From NCBI GenBank assembly GCA_900541905.1, contig UQLQ01000045.1, positions 1-7,953 on the forward strand: a stretch of 7,953 nt of DNA, given 5' to 3'. Source of the stretch: an uncultured Oscillospiraceae bacterium. Lineage in GTDB: Bacteria > Bacillota > Clostridia > Oscillospirales > Acutalibacteraceae. Both the position numbers and the translations under genes were made by a program. This document shows positions 1-6,122 of this stretch, piece by piece (within the stretch, counting starts at the first letter, position 1; each line of letters starts with the position of its first letter). Under the pieces are notes generated by a model. That model was not told the origin of the DNA. It was given only the letters and a program-made list of their open reading frames with translations, and did not search any database.

Positions 1-1733
1 TGAAATCTTACGACTATGTCCTTTTTGACGGCGCATTCGGAACGTATTACAGCAAGAAATATCACAGTGAACAACCATGTGAACTTGCATGTATTGAACA
101 TCCTGAACGTGTGCTGGAAATACATCGGGAATATATAGAAGCAGGGGCCATGGCGATAAAAACCAATACGTTTGCTGCCAATACCATTTCACTAAAAAAA
201 GATTTTTCTTCTGTGAGAGAAATTATAACGCAGGCTTGGAAGTTGGCAAATCAGGCGATAGCCAATAAAAAAGTATTTGTTTTTGCGGATATAGGACCCA
301 TTTTTACTGAGGATAACTCTATTGACGAGCTTTATAAAATTGCAGATTTATTTTTGTCTTTGGGAGCAAAACATTTTTTATTGGAAACAGCACAAGATGA
401 CTCTGTATTTCATTTAGCCGAATATGTTAAGAAAAAACTTCCTGATGCATTCGTTATTACATCATTTGCGGTGGATCAAGACGGCTATACCAGAAAAGGA
501 ATTCCGATTAAAAAACTGGTAGCACAAAGTAAAAATCGGAATATGGATGTGTTTGGTTTAAACTGCATGTGCGGACCTTCTCATTTGTTGCAAATTGTGT
601 CGAAGTTGTCGGTTTCCAGACCACTAAGTGTAATGCCCAACTCCGGTTATCCACTGAGCGTCAACGGTCGTACGCTATTTATTGATAACGAAACTTACTT
701 TGCAGACAAAATGGTACAAATGTATCAGCAAGGAGTAAAAATATTAGGTGGATGCTGCGGTACTACCCCGAATCACATTAAGGCTGTGGCGCAGTATCTT
801 CAGAAAGCCAACATAAGCGCAGAAATGCCACATATTACTATAAAAGAAGAGTTTCCTAAACAAGAAAGCGTTATAAATCCTTTTGCTGAAAAATTGAGTC
901 ATAATCAAAAGGTAATCGCAGTTGAACTGGACCCTCCTTTTGATGTCAATTACAGCCATATTCAAGAAGCTGCTCCTATTTTAAAAGAGGCAGGTGCAGA
1001 CGCTATTACAATTGCAGACAGTCCTTTGGCCAGAGCCAGGGCAAGCAGCTTCATGATGGCTGCCAAAATTCAGCGTGAAGTTGGCATTCCAACCATACCG
1101 CATTTTACATGCCGTGACCAGAATATGATTGGTTTAAAATCTATTTTGGTCGGAGGTAATATTGAGAATATACATAATGTGCTTGTTGTGACTGGAGATC
1201 CTGTGCCGGCGGATAATCGCCGTGATATAAAAGGTGTATTTAGTACCAACTCTTATCATTTGATTGAATATATACAAACATTGAATCAAGATATTTTTCA
1301 GTCTAATCCATATTTTATTGGTGGAGCTTTGAATGTAAATTCCAAAAGATTTGAATTTGAATTGAAACGCGCATTGAAAAAACAAGAGATGGGTGTACGA
1401 TTCTTTTTAACACAACCTATTTATTCTGAAGATGCAATAGAAAATCTCAAAATGGCAAAGCAAACACTAAATGCAAAAATACTGGCAGGCTTTATGCCAA
1501 TTGTTAGCCATCGAAATGCAGTGTTTTTAAATAATGAAGTAGCAGGTATTGACATACCTGAAAAAATTGTTGCGAAAATGGAAGGACAAACATCTGAGTT
1601 TGTACAAAAAATTTCGTTAGATTATTGTATGGATTTGATATTAAAAATTGGACATGATTGTGATGGCTATTATTTGATGACTCCTTTGAAAAAATATCAA
1701 ATGATAGTTGAGTTAATAGAGAGAGTGAAATAA
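1..1733 (+). CDS. Bifunctional homocysteine S-methyltransferase / methylenetetrahydrofolate reductase (5' end at window edge)
   Basis: Two-domain enzyme of the YitJ type. The N-terminal domain moves a methyl group to homocysteine to make methionine; the C-terminal domain is a flavin-dependent 5,10-methylenetetrahydrofolate reductase. The frame is open from base 3. The first two bases (TG) would complete an NTG start one base outside the window, so the protein would be about 577 residues, near the usual size of about 600. On that numbering, DGAFGT near residue 10 matches the opening motif of homocysteine methyltransferases. Cys189 (GLNCMCGP) and Cys252-Cys253 (GGCCGT) are the zinc/thiolate ligands. 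The reductase half starts near residue 300 with VELDPPF (Glu309), then LVVTGDP near 396-401, FFLTQPIY, and a C-terminal AGFMPIVSHRNA block, all typical of the family. GTG at 111 is an internal codon, because strongly conserved sequence lies upstream of it. The promoter is outside the window. Cytoplasmic. Identity is firm; physiological direction and partners are inferred. Confidence 0.93.
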   Translation, partial: KSYDYVLFDGAFGTYYSKKYHSEQPCELACIEHPERVLEIHREYIEAGAMAIKTNTFAANTISLKKDFSSVREIITQAWKLANQAIANKKVFVFADIGPIFTEDNSIDELYKIADLFLSLGAKHFLLETAQDDSVFHLAEYVKKKLPDAFVITSFAVDQDGYTRKGIPIKKLVAQSKNRNMDVFGLNCMCGPSHLLQIVSKLSVSRPLSVMPNSGYPLSVNGRTLFIDNETYFADKMVQMYQQGVKILGGCCGTTPNHIKAVAQYLQKANISAEMPHITIKEEFPKQESVINPFAEKLSHNQKVIAVELDPPFDVNYSHIQEAAPILKEAGADAITIADSPLARARASSFMMAAKIQREVGIPTIPHFTCRDQNMIGLKSILVGGNIENIHNVLVVTGDPVPADNRRDIKGVFSTNSYHLIEYIQTLNQDIFQSNPYFIGGALNVNSKRFEFELKRALKKQEMGVRFFLTQPIYSEDAIENLKMAKQTLNAKILAGFMPIVSHRNAVFLNNEVAGIDIPEKIVAKMEGQTSEFVQKISLDYCMDLILKIGHDCDGYYLMTPLKKYQMIVELIERVK

Positions 1734-1856
1734 TAAATTTGTAACTTTTTTGCCTACATTTTGTATTTTGAACTAGCAAATTAACAATATTTTGGTGTTG
1801 AAAATTGTTGTTTTCCATAAAATAACAATTAAGTGACAAATAAATTACAAAAAGTA
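1734..1856. other. Intergenic gap after the methyltransferase/reductase gene
   Basis: AT-rich spacer with no open frame that I can support. A weak imperfect hairpin (AACAAT at 1783-1788 against ATTGTT at 1804-1809, followed by a short T run) could end transcription of the upstream gene, but the stem is short and interrupted and I do not call it a terminator. Confidence 0.4.
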
Positions 1857-1885
1857 TTGACAGTAAAGTGGCCTAGGAATATAAT
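1857..1885 (+). promoter_or_regulatory. Exact-consensus sigma-A promoter
   Basis: TTGACA at 1857-1862 and TATAAT at 1880-1885 with a 17-base spacer: a perfect match to the housekeeping consensus in both hexamers and in spacing. Transcription should start near 1892, giving a leader of about 100 nt before the TTG start at 1991. No operator-like palindrome overlaps it, so high basal expression is expected. Confidence 0.88.
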
Positions 1886-1990
1886 GTAAAAGCAGGAAAG
1901 AAGTGCAAAAGTATGGCGTGAGATGTCTAAGATTGATACAGTGTACAGTTTAGTTTGAAAGATTATTGAGAGGTGTCAGGAGAGGGTATA

Positions 1991-2219
1991 TTGTTAAATG
2001 GGAAGTATGAATTAATTACTACAACTATTGTTCATGAGGAGATTGGATCTTACATTGGATATGGTATTCGTTATGGTGAACATACATATATCATTAGACA
2101 GAGCGAAAATAGAAAATTTAATTGAACGCATGAATTCAAATGAATTATCTCCATTACATATGATGGATATTATAGAAGATTTTCTTGCGGAAGACAGTAA
2201 TTTCTTTTCATGTAACTAG
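1991..2219 (+). pseudogene. Small conserved clostridial protein (DUF6514-like), apparently split by a +1 frameshift
   Basis: Two overlapping frames each look like half of one small protein. The first starts at TTG 1991, 5 nt after an excellent AGGAGAGG ribosome site (1978-1985), and encodes MLNGKYELITTTIVHEEIGS and onward for 44 codons to TGA at 2123-2125. The second frame, one base ahead, is open from about 2016 to TAG at 2217-2219 and carries IENLIERMNSNELSPLHMMD followed by an acidic IIEDFLAED tail. From memory, clostridial proteins of the DUF6514 type have a YELxxT...YGI N-terminal half followed by an ISxDxxxIExL...LSPxHxxDxxEDFL half, so joining the halves near 2050-2090 restores a protein of about 75 residues. 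The second frame alone has only a TTG at 2028 or internal ATGs, with no good ribosome site. One inserted base or two deleted bases explains the break; sequencing error, real decay or programmed +1 frameshifting all fit. Function unknown. Confidence 0.6.
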
Positions 2220-2243
2220 AATGTAAGGAGAGAGACATTCTAG
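2216..2243 (+). repeat. Perfect 9-bp hairpin with a Shine-Dalgarno-like loop
   Basis: CTAGAATGT (2216-2224) and ACATTCTAG (2235-2243) are exact inverted arms around a 10-base purine loop, AAGGAGAGAG. The left arm contains the TAG stop of the second frame of the split small gene. The hairpin abuts the terminator stem that follows, so the transcript 3' end would carry two consecutive stem-loops. Function unknown; the loop resembles a ribosome binding site, but no start codon follows at a suitable distance. Confidence 0.6.
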
Positions 2244-2298
2244 AACAAACAACACCAGCAACGTAAAGGGGAAACCGTTGCTGGTGTTGTTTGTTTTT
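2244..2298 (+). terminator. Strong rho-independent terminator of the small-gene unit
   Basis: A perfect 20-bp stem pairs 2244-2263 with 2276-2295 around a 12-base loop, with a T run at 2294-2298. It ends the transcript that begins near 1892, giving an RNA of about 410 nt. Confidence 0.93.
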
Positions 2299-2455
2299 AT
2301 AAAAAATTAATTTTTTAGGAAGGTAAGCTAAGTAGTTAAATCATAGTTTTGCATACAAATGCTTGGAAATTAATAAGTGGAGTTTCGTTATAAACTCTTA
2401 TCTTAATAAGTAATATTTATAAAGTGGATTAAAATAGTATAGTTTATATAATTAT

Positions 2456-2489
2456 AAAAGGGAACATTATACGTTGGTATAGAGCTTCC
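2456..2489 (-). terminator. Probable terminator of the pilin-like gene
   Basis: Read on the minus strand, just past the stop at 2498, GGAA and TATAC pair with GTATA and TTCC around a CAAC loop, with an internal mismatch of 3-4 bases, followed by CTTTT and AT-rich sequence. Position and orientation suit the end of the pilin-like gene; the interrupted stem keeps confidence moderate. Confidence 0.5.
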
Positions 2490-2497
2490 TTTCCAAA

Positions 2498-3085
2498 TTA
2501 ATCAGCTGGTAAAAGATTTAACTGTATAAATTCATCATAAGTAACCAATTTGGTAGATTGATTTTCTACATAATAAACGTAGTCCGGATCACGATATCCC
2601 GGTTCACCGGATAAAGTAGATTGGTTTGCATTATTCCAGTAATATAGCACAATCAAATTTGATGTTTTGATAAGTTTGAAGGAATAATTTGTTTTTTCCA
2701 TACCAGATAAATATGTTTTTAAGCGTTCCACAATAAAATTGTAATATATAGATTCTACGGACTGGTTCGAAGGATTTATAGCATCATTCAGATGGTTACT
2801 GGTGAATGTGATAGTTGTGGAAGGAATTATAACAGATTCATACTGTGCATCAGCATGTGCAACTTCAAATGCGCCAACGATATCTTTGCTATGAGTATAA
2901 GCAGTTGAATAATCAGCAGATTTTGAGATGGTTGTAATAGTAGGTATAACAATAATTGCAAGTACAGCAACAACAATAATTACAATACTGAATTCTATCC
3001 AACGCCGTGTATGACTGACTTTATAAACGCGCGATTCATTAATCGAATCACTATGCTCGGAATCGATTTGATGGTTATGATTCAT
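2498..3085 (-). CDS. Type IV pilin-like / pseudopilin-like membrane-anchored protein
   Basis: A 195-residue protein. After a polar N-terminal leader of about 28 residues comes RRWIEFSIVIIVVAVLAI then IVIP, which parallels the pilin signature (basic leader, G|FTLIE, long hydrophobic helix, IP). Glu31 takes the place of the conserved Glu5 of mature pilins, and helix 33-49 would be both membrane anchor and assembly helix. The segment after IP (ISKSADYSTAYTHSKDIV, then GAFEVAHADAQ) resembles the alpha-1 continuation of pilins. The glycine of the prepilin peptidase site is missing (TRRW instead of a G before the helix), so processing is uncertain. The C-terminal domain (90-195) is Tyr/Asn/Ser-rich, has no Cys, and I do not recognise it. 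ATG at 3085 has GGAG 12 nt upstream; an in-frame TTG at 3103 would add six residues but has no ribosome site. No pilus assembly ATPase, platform protein or prepilin peptidase is nearby. An exported protein of other function remains possible. Confidence 0.62.
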   Translation of the reverse strand: MNHNHQIDSEHSDSINESRVYKVSHTRRWIEFSIVIIVVAVLAIIVIPTITTISKSADYSTAYTHSKDIVGAFEVAHADAQYESVIIPSTTITFTSNHLNDAINPSNQSVESIYYNFIVERLKTYLSGMEKTNYSFKLIKTSNLIVLYYWNNANQSTLSGEPGYRDPDYVYYVENQSTKLVTYDEFIQLNLLPAD

Positions 3086-3117
3086 AAAATTATTACGCTC
3101 CAATATATCAACTAAAT

Positions 3118-3131
3118 GAAACTATAGTTTC
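3118..3131. promoter_or_regulatory. Perfect 14-bp palindrome, candidate operator
   Basis: GAAACTATAGTTTC is self-complementary over all 14 bases. It lies just downstream of the -10 box of the pilin-like gene promoter, about +7 to +20 from the inferred transcription start, where a bound repressor would block the polymerase. The regulator is unknown; it could also act as a small RNA hairpin in the leader. Confidence 0.5.
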
Positions 3132-3144
3132 CGTGTATTCATAT

Positions 3145-3173
3145 AGTATAATCAGTATTGTTGTAAGTATCAA
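3145..3173 (-). promoter_or_regulatory. Sigma-A-type promoter of the pilin-like gene
   Basis: On the minus strand, TTGATA (3173-3168) and TATACT (3150-3145) are 17 bases apart, each one mismatch from consensus. Predicted transcription start near 3138, leader about 50 nt to the ATG at 3085. Confidence 0.72.
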
Positions 3174-3206
3174 GTAGTTTATCAGCAATTCTATTTATCT
3201 GTCACC

Positions 3207-3240
3207 CCAATTATACAAAATATTCATTTTGTATAATTGG
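3207..3240. repeat. Perfect 15-bp inverted repeat with 4-base loop
   Basis: CCAATTATACAAAAT (3207-3221) and ATTTTGTATAATTGG (3226-3240) are exact inverted arms around ATTC. The element lies in the divergent region, upstream of the -35 box of the pilin-like gene and 240 bases before the Cys-rich gene. Neither side has a clean T tract and no gene ends next to it, so it is a poor terminator. An operator, a protein-bound hairpin or a miniature-element remnant are options. Confidence 0.7.
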
Positions 3241-3479
3241 ATATATTTCTTTTCATCGGTTTTTATTTAGTTATTTGCTTTCAATTTCAATATCTTTATT
3301 TTTGCAACATTTCGTTTTCAAAGGAATTGTATAAATACGCAATCAAAAATCTGAAATATACTTTTTAGTTTATATGATTATGTGTTTGAAATGTTCAGCA
3401 AATAAATTTTATTTTAAAATGTATCTTTCATTATCAAATCAGTCATAATAAACTATAAATCATTCGAGGTGAAATTTGT
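3241..3479. other. AT-rich leader region before the Cys-rich gene
   Basis: About 240 bases, very AT-rich, with no supported gene. I found no convincing -35/-10 pair for the gene at 3480. TATAAA at 3330-3335 has no matching -35 at normal spacing. The only clear signal is the ribosome site GAGGTGA at 3466-3472. Confidence 0.4.
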
Positions 3480-3695
3480 ATGTTTAGTATGATTCCTTGC
3501 TCTTCAGATTGTATTTATCAAGTAGACGGTTATTGTACTTTAGAAACACCTACCATTGTAACCAATATTTCTAATCATGGCTGTGTACATCGGATTCAAG
3601 TAAAAAAGAAAACCGTCTCAATTTTAGACAAGCCATATTGCTTTAAGTGTCCGTTGCCGCCTCAAACGCCTCCCTCACATGCCGCACACCAATGA
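3480..3695 (+). CDS. Small Cys-rich protein of a clostridial type, function unknown
   Basis: A 71-residue protein with ATG at 3480, 7 nt after a good GAGGTGA ribosome site. The N-terminal half has an ordered Cys pattern: Cys7, Cys11, Cys19 and Cys35 in CSSDCIYQVDGYCTL and NHGCVH, followed by a basic stretch (KKKT, 42-45) and CFKC (54-57). I recall short clostridial proteins with the same CxxxCxxQxDGxCTL core that databases sometimes misname as hydroxymyristoyl-ACP dehydratase; the real function is not known. Four spaced Cys suggest metal binding or disulfides (inference). The last 53 bases overlap the end of radA tail to tail, and residues beyond about 45 (Pro-rich PPQTPP, then SHAAHQ) look like read-through of radA antisense sequence rather than conserved protein. 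This may mean a recently lost stop codon. Confidence 0.62.
   Translation: MFSMIPCSSDCIYQVDGYCTLETPTIVTNISNHGCVHRIQVKKKTVSILDKPYCFKCPLPPQTPPSHAAHQ
3602..3632 (-). terminator. Possible radA terminator inside the Cys-rich gene
   Basis: On the minus strand, 11 bases past the radA stop, TTGTCT and AGACGG can pair around a 7-base loop (four Watson-Crick pairs plus two T-G wobbles), followed by TTTTCTTTTTT. The wobble pairs exist only in the minus-strand RNA, which fits the radA direction. The stem is weak, the T tract strong. The same bases encode the Lys-rich stretch of the opposing gene. Confidence 0.4.
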
Positions 3696-5022
3696 TTTGA
3701 ATTTTTTGGGTATTGACCGTTATTTGTTTCAAATTATGATAAGGAACAATACATTTTTGAAATCCTAAATGTATTGCCTCGGAAATACGTGCATTAATAT
3801 GACTTACGGAACGCAATTCGCCTGCCAATCCTATTTCTCCGAACACTAAGCAATTTTCACTGATTGGTATGTCTTTTAGGCTGGATACCAGTGCCATAGC
3901 AACAGCCAAATCAACAGCAGGCTCGTCCAACCTTAATCCACCTACTACATTAATATATGCATCTAAATTTGAAAAATAATATCCTGCGCGTTTTTCTAAA
4001 ACTGCCAGCAATAACGACATGCGATTATAATCAAACCCGGTAGACATACGCCGTGGGTTTCCAAATCCTGTAGTGGAAGCCAAACCTTGAATTTCAGCCA
4101 AAATAGGTCTGGAACCCTCCATAACGCAAGTGACACAAGTTCCCGCAGTGTATTGCGGTCTGCCTGACAGCAAAGCAATCGATGGATTTTCTATCTCTTG
4201 CAGACCTGTCTCAGTCATATCGAAAACACCAATTTCGTTGGTCGAACCGTAACGATTTTTTACAGCCCTCAAAATTCGATATGAATTATGTCTGTCTCCC
4301 TCAAAATATAGGACAGCATCTACAATGTGTTCCAATACTTTTGGTCCTGCAATAGCACCGTCTTTGTTTACATGTCCGACAACCAGTGCAGGAATTTCTA
4401 AATCTTTTGCAGTATGCATAATGGCATTGGTACATTCTCTGACCTGTGTAATACTGCCCGGTGAGGAAGCAATGTCTGTATGATTCATGGTTTGAATCGA
4501 GTCAACAATTAAAATATCTGGCTTCACTACCCGCACTTGCTCTAAAATGGCCTGGATATCCGTTTCAGCCATTAACGACAGGTTGTCGCTGGTAACCCCC
4601 AAACGTGATGCGCGCAGTTTGATTTGTTTTACCGATTCTTCTCCCGAAACATATAGTATTTTTAAAGTATTCCCCATGTATTGGCAAATTTGAAGCAGAA
4701 TAGTGGATTTACCAATACCGGGATCACCGCTGATAAGAACCAGAGAGCCTTTTACCAAGCCTCCGCCCAGCACTCTGTCCAGTTCGGATAAACCGGTATG
4801 ATACCGTTGTTCCTCTGTACTGTCAATTTCGTGTAATCCCACAGGTTTTGCAATCATACCGCTACCAACAGCAGAATGAATCCGTTTGGCAGTGATGGTT
4901 GTATTGCGAACCTCTTCTTCCATTGTATTCCAAGCATTACAGCCGGGACATTTGCCGTACCATTTGGCAGATTCAAATCCACATTCTGTGCACACATATT
5001 GTACTTTTGTTTTTGAAGCCAT
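3643..5022 (-). CDS. radA: DNA repair protein RadA (Sms)
   Basis: A 459-residue protein, the normal RadA length, acting in recombinational repair as a RecA-like ATPase that helps extend branches in recombination intermediates. Domains in order: an N-terminal four-Cys zinc finger (Cys11, Cys14, Cys25, Cys28); an ATPase core with Walker A GDPGIGKST (99-107) and Walker B ILIVDS (170-175); the RadA-specific motif read here as KNRYG (255-259) where most family members have KNRFG; and a C-terminal Lon-protease-like domain (about 280-459) with YINVVGGLRLDEPAVDLAVA. ATG at 5022 follows a purine-rich AGGAAGGAA site with about 10 nt spacing and begins at the usual MASKTKVQYVC. It has its own promoter and is separated from upstream cwlD by a strong hairpin, so it is probably monocistronic. 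In many Firmicutes radA sits near ctsR/clpC and disA; that context is absent here. Confidence 0.97.
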   Translation of the reverse strand: MASKTKVQYVCTECGFESAKWYGKCPGCNAWNTMEEEVRNTTITAKRIHSAVGSGMIAKPVGLHEIDSTEEQRYHTGLSELDRVLGGGLVKGSLVLISGDPGIGKSTILLQICQYMGNTLKILYVSGEESVKQIKLRASRLGVTSDNLSLMAETDIQAILEQVRVVKPDILIVDSIQTMNHTDIASSPGSITQVRECTNAIMHTAKDLEIPALVVGHVNKDGAIAGPKVLEHIVDAVLYFEGDRHNSYRILRAVKNRYGSTNEIGVFDMTETGLQEIENPSIALLSGRPQYTAGTCVTCVMEGSRPILAEIQGLASTTGFGNPRRMSTGFDYNRMSLLLAVLEKRAGYYFSNLDAYINVVGGLRLDEPAVDLAVAMALVSSLKDIPISENCLVFGEIGLAGELRSVSHINARISEAIHLGFQKCIVPYHNLKQITVNTQKIQIIGVRHVREAFEAATDT

Positions 5023-5054
5023 ATAGTTATAATTCCTTCCTCATTCATTTCAGT

Positions 5055-5083
5055 ATGATATGAATTATCAGATATTATGTAAA
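5055..5083 (-). promoter_or_regulatory. Sigma-A-type promoter of radA
   Basis: On the minus strand, TTTACA (5083-5078) and TATCAT (5060-5055) are 17 bases apart. This lies just past the hairpin that closes cwlD and leaves a leader of about 27 nt carrying the radA ribosome site. Confidence 0.68.
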
Positions 5084-5085
5084 TT

Positions 5086-5132
5086 ATAACGCACCAAACC
5101 TTATGTTGCAAGCATAGGGTTTGGTGCGTTAT
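5086..5132 (-). terminator. Long hairpin terminator between cwlD and radA
   Basis: A 20-bp stem pairs 5086-5105 with 5113-5132 around a 7-base loop, continuous except for one T-G wobble. It starts 6 bases past the cwlD stop. The T tract on the minus strand is short (AATTT), but the stem is very stable, and it sits directly between cwlD and the radA promoter. On the plus strand no gene leads into it. Confidence 0.8.
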
Positions 5133-5138
5133 TTAATA

Positions 5139-5876
5139 TCATTGACTCATATATTTTAAAATTCCGCAAAAAATTGAAAAAGCCATTTTGTCTTGATAAG
5201 AAGTATCCTTTAACAATTGCGCTTCGGATGGATTTGATAAGAAACCACATTCTACCAATACTGCAGGAACATTCGTATTCCATAATAAATAGATAGATTC
5301 GGTAGCAGGTTTTATTTCCCGCCTATTTTCCGGTTGAATAAAAGAAACCACTTGATTTTGAATATCTTCAGCAATCACTTTGCTGTCTTCATGGTTTTTA
5401 GAGTAAAATACTTGGGTTCCATTGTATTTGGACTCCGAAAAATGATTTTGATGAATACTGATAAAAATACAATTTGGAGTATTTTGAATTAATTTTAATC
5501 GATTTTTGATATCAGAAACTTTACGCTGCTTCACGGTATCTAAATTTGGATCGTTTACAGATATATCAGATTCCCGTGTCATTTTTACTTGAAATCCGGC
5601 CGATTCCAACATGGCTTTTAAACGCAATGTAACAGCTAAATTAATGTCTTTTTCTTTTGTACCGTCAGTACTGGAAGTACCCCCGTCTTCCCCTCCATGA
5701 CCGGCATCCAAAATAATAATACGGGAAGCAGGGTCTGTAGTGGCAGTTACAGTTTTTATCACAGGCATTGTTAAAAATAGAGTACCAACAATACCTGTAA
5801 TTACGCAAACGAATAGGATACATGGAATGAATAATGGTTTGTGAACCCATTGTTTTAATAATTTCAATTGTATCAC
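5139..5876 (-). CDS. cwlD: Germination-specific N-acetylmuramoyl-L-alanine amidase CwlD
   Basis: A 245-residue zinc amidase of the Amidase_3 family. CwlD strips peptide side chains from cortex peptidoglycan so that muramic-delta-lactam can form, which marks the cortex for lytic enzymes at germination. One hydrophobic helix (about 14-36) anchors it so the catalytic domain faces the intermembrane/cortex side. Zinc and catalytic residues are all visible: His60 in LDAGHGGEDGG, Glu75 in KEKDINL, His142 in ISIHQNH, and Glu209 in VECGFLSNPSEA. The length matches the family (about 240). Start choice is uncertain: GTG at 5876 has no ribosome site, whereas TTG at 5867, three codons later, has GGGTGA 5 nt upstream and would give 242 residues starting MKLLKQW. 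In B. subtilis cwlD is made during sporulation under sigma-E and sigma-G; a sigma-G-like promoter is visible here. A strong hairpin separates it from radA. Its presence marks the organism as an endospore former. Confidence 0.93.
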   Translation of the reverse strand: MIQLKLLKQWVHKPLFIPCILFVCVITGIVGTLFLTMPVIKTVTATTDPASRIIILDAGHGGEDGGTSSTDGTKEKDINLAVTLRLKAMLESAGFQVKMTRESDISVNDPNLDTVKQRKVSDIKNRLKLIQNTPNCIFISIHQNHFSESKYNGTQVFYSKNHEDSKVIAEDIQNQVVSFIQPENRREIKPATESIYLLWNTNVPAVLVECGFLSNPSEAQLLKDTSYQDKMAFSIFCGILKYMSQ

Positions 5877-5895
5877 CCGTTAGAATATATGTGCG

Positions 5896-5925
5896 TAGTA
5901 TCATAGATATCACAAAGAAATTTCA
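5896..5925 (-). promoter_or_regulatory. Candidate forespore (sigma-F/G-like) promoter of cwlD
   Basis: On the minus strand, TGAAAT (5925-5920) and GATACTA (5902-5896) are 17 bases apart, close to the sigma-G pattern TGAATA-N17-CATACTA. It would give a leader of about 20 nt with GGGTGA near its end. A rival sigma-E-like reading, TGATATC-N14-CATATATT ending near 5882, would put the start almost on the GTG codon. No good sigma-A promoter is seen. Prediction only. Confidence 0.4.
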
Positions 5926-6062
5926 TGCAGTACCTTAATATCACAACCCCTTTTTCTGTCATTCCTTCACTTTTTGGAGGTATGGAGAGGTTTGGTTTGA
6001 GAGTGTAAATACTCCTAGTTTTGCACTGGAAGCAATTTGTGTAGTCAAAGTTTTGATACAAG

Positions 6063-6071
6063 TGTTATAAT
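6063..6071 (+). promoter_or_regulatory. Extended -10 promoter of the acetyltransferase gene
   Basis: TGTTATAAT is an extended -10 element (TGn plus perfect TATAAT at 6066-6071). No good -35 lies 17 bases upstream (AGTCAA), which extended -10 promoters tolerate. Predicted start near 6078, leader about 45 nt. Confidence 0.58.
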
Positions 6072-6122
6072 AAGATAAATATATATAGAAAATATTGATA
6101 TGTAGTTTTTAAGGACAAGGTA

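Noticed and set aside
744..1839. Several open frames on the minus strand inside and just past the methyltransferase/reductase gene
   Set aside because: They lie antisense to a clearly conserved gene, have no ribosome sites and no recognisable protein character.
1923..1958. Eleven-residue leader peptide (MSKIDTVYSLV) in the small-gene leader
   Set aside because: No ribosome site at suitable spacing, and no run of regulatory codons or attenuator structure.
2371..2400. Hairpin with GAGTTT/AAACTC arms in the 2300-2455 spacer
   Set aside because: Six-bp stem with a bulge, no T tract in either direction, and no gene to serve; within chance for AT-rich DNA.
3996..4178. Minus-strand frame overlapping radA in another frame
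   Set aside because: Wholly inside the conserved radA coding sequence and unlike any known protein.
5873..6061. Minus-strand 62-codon frame upstream of cwlD
   Set aside because: No ribosome site, overlaps the cwlD start and the candidate sporulation promoter, and the composition looks non-coding.
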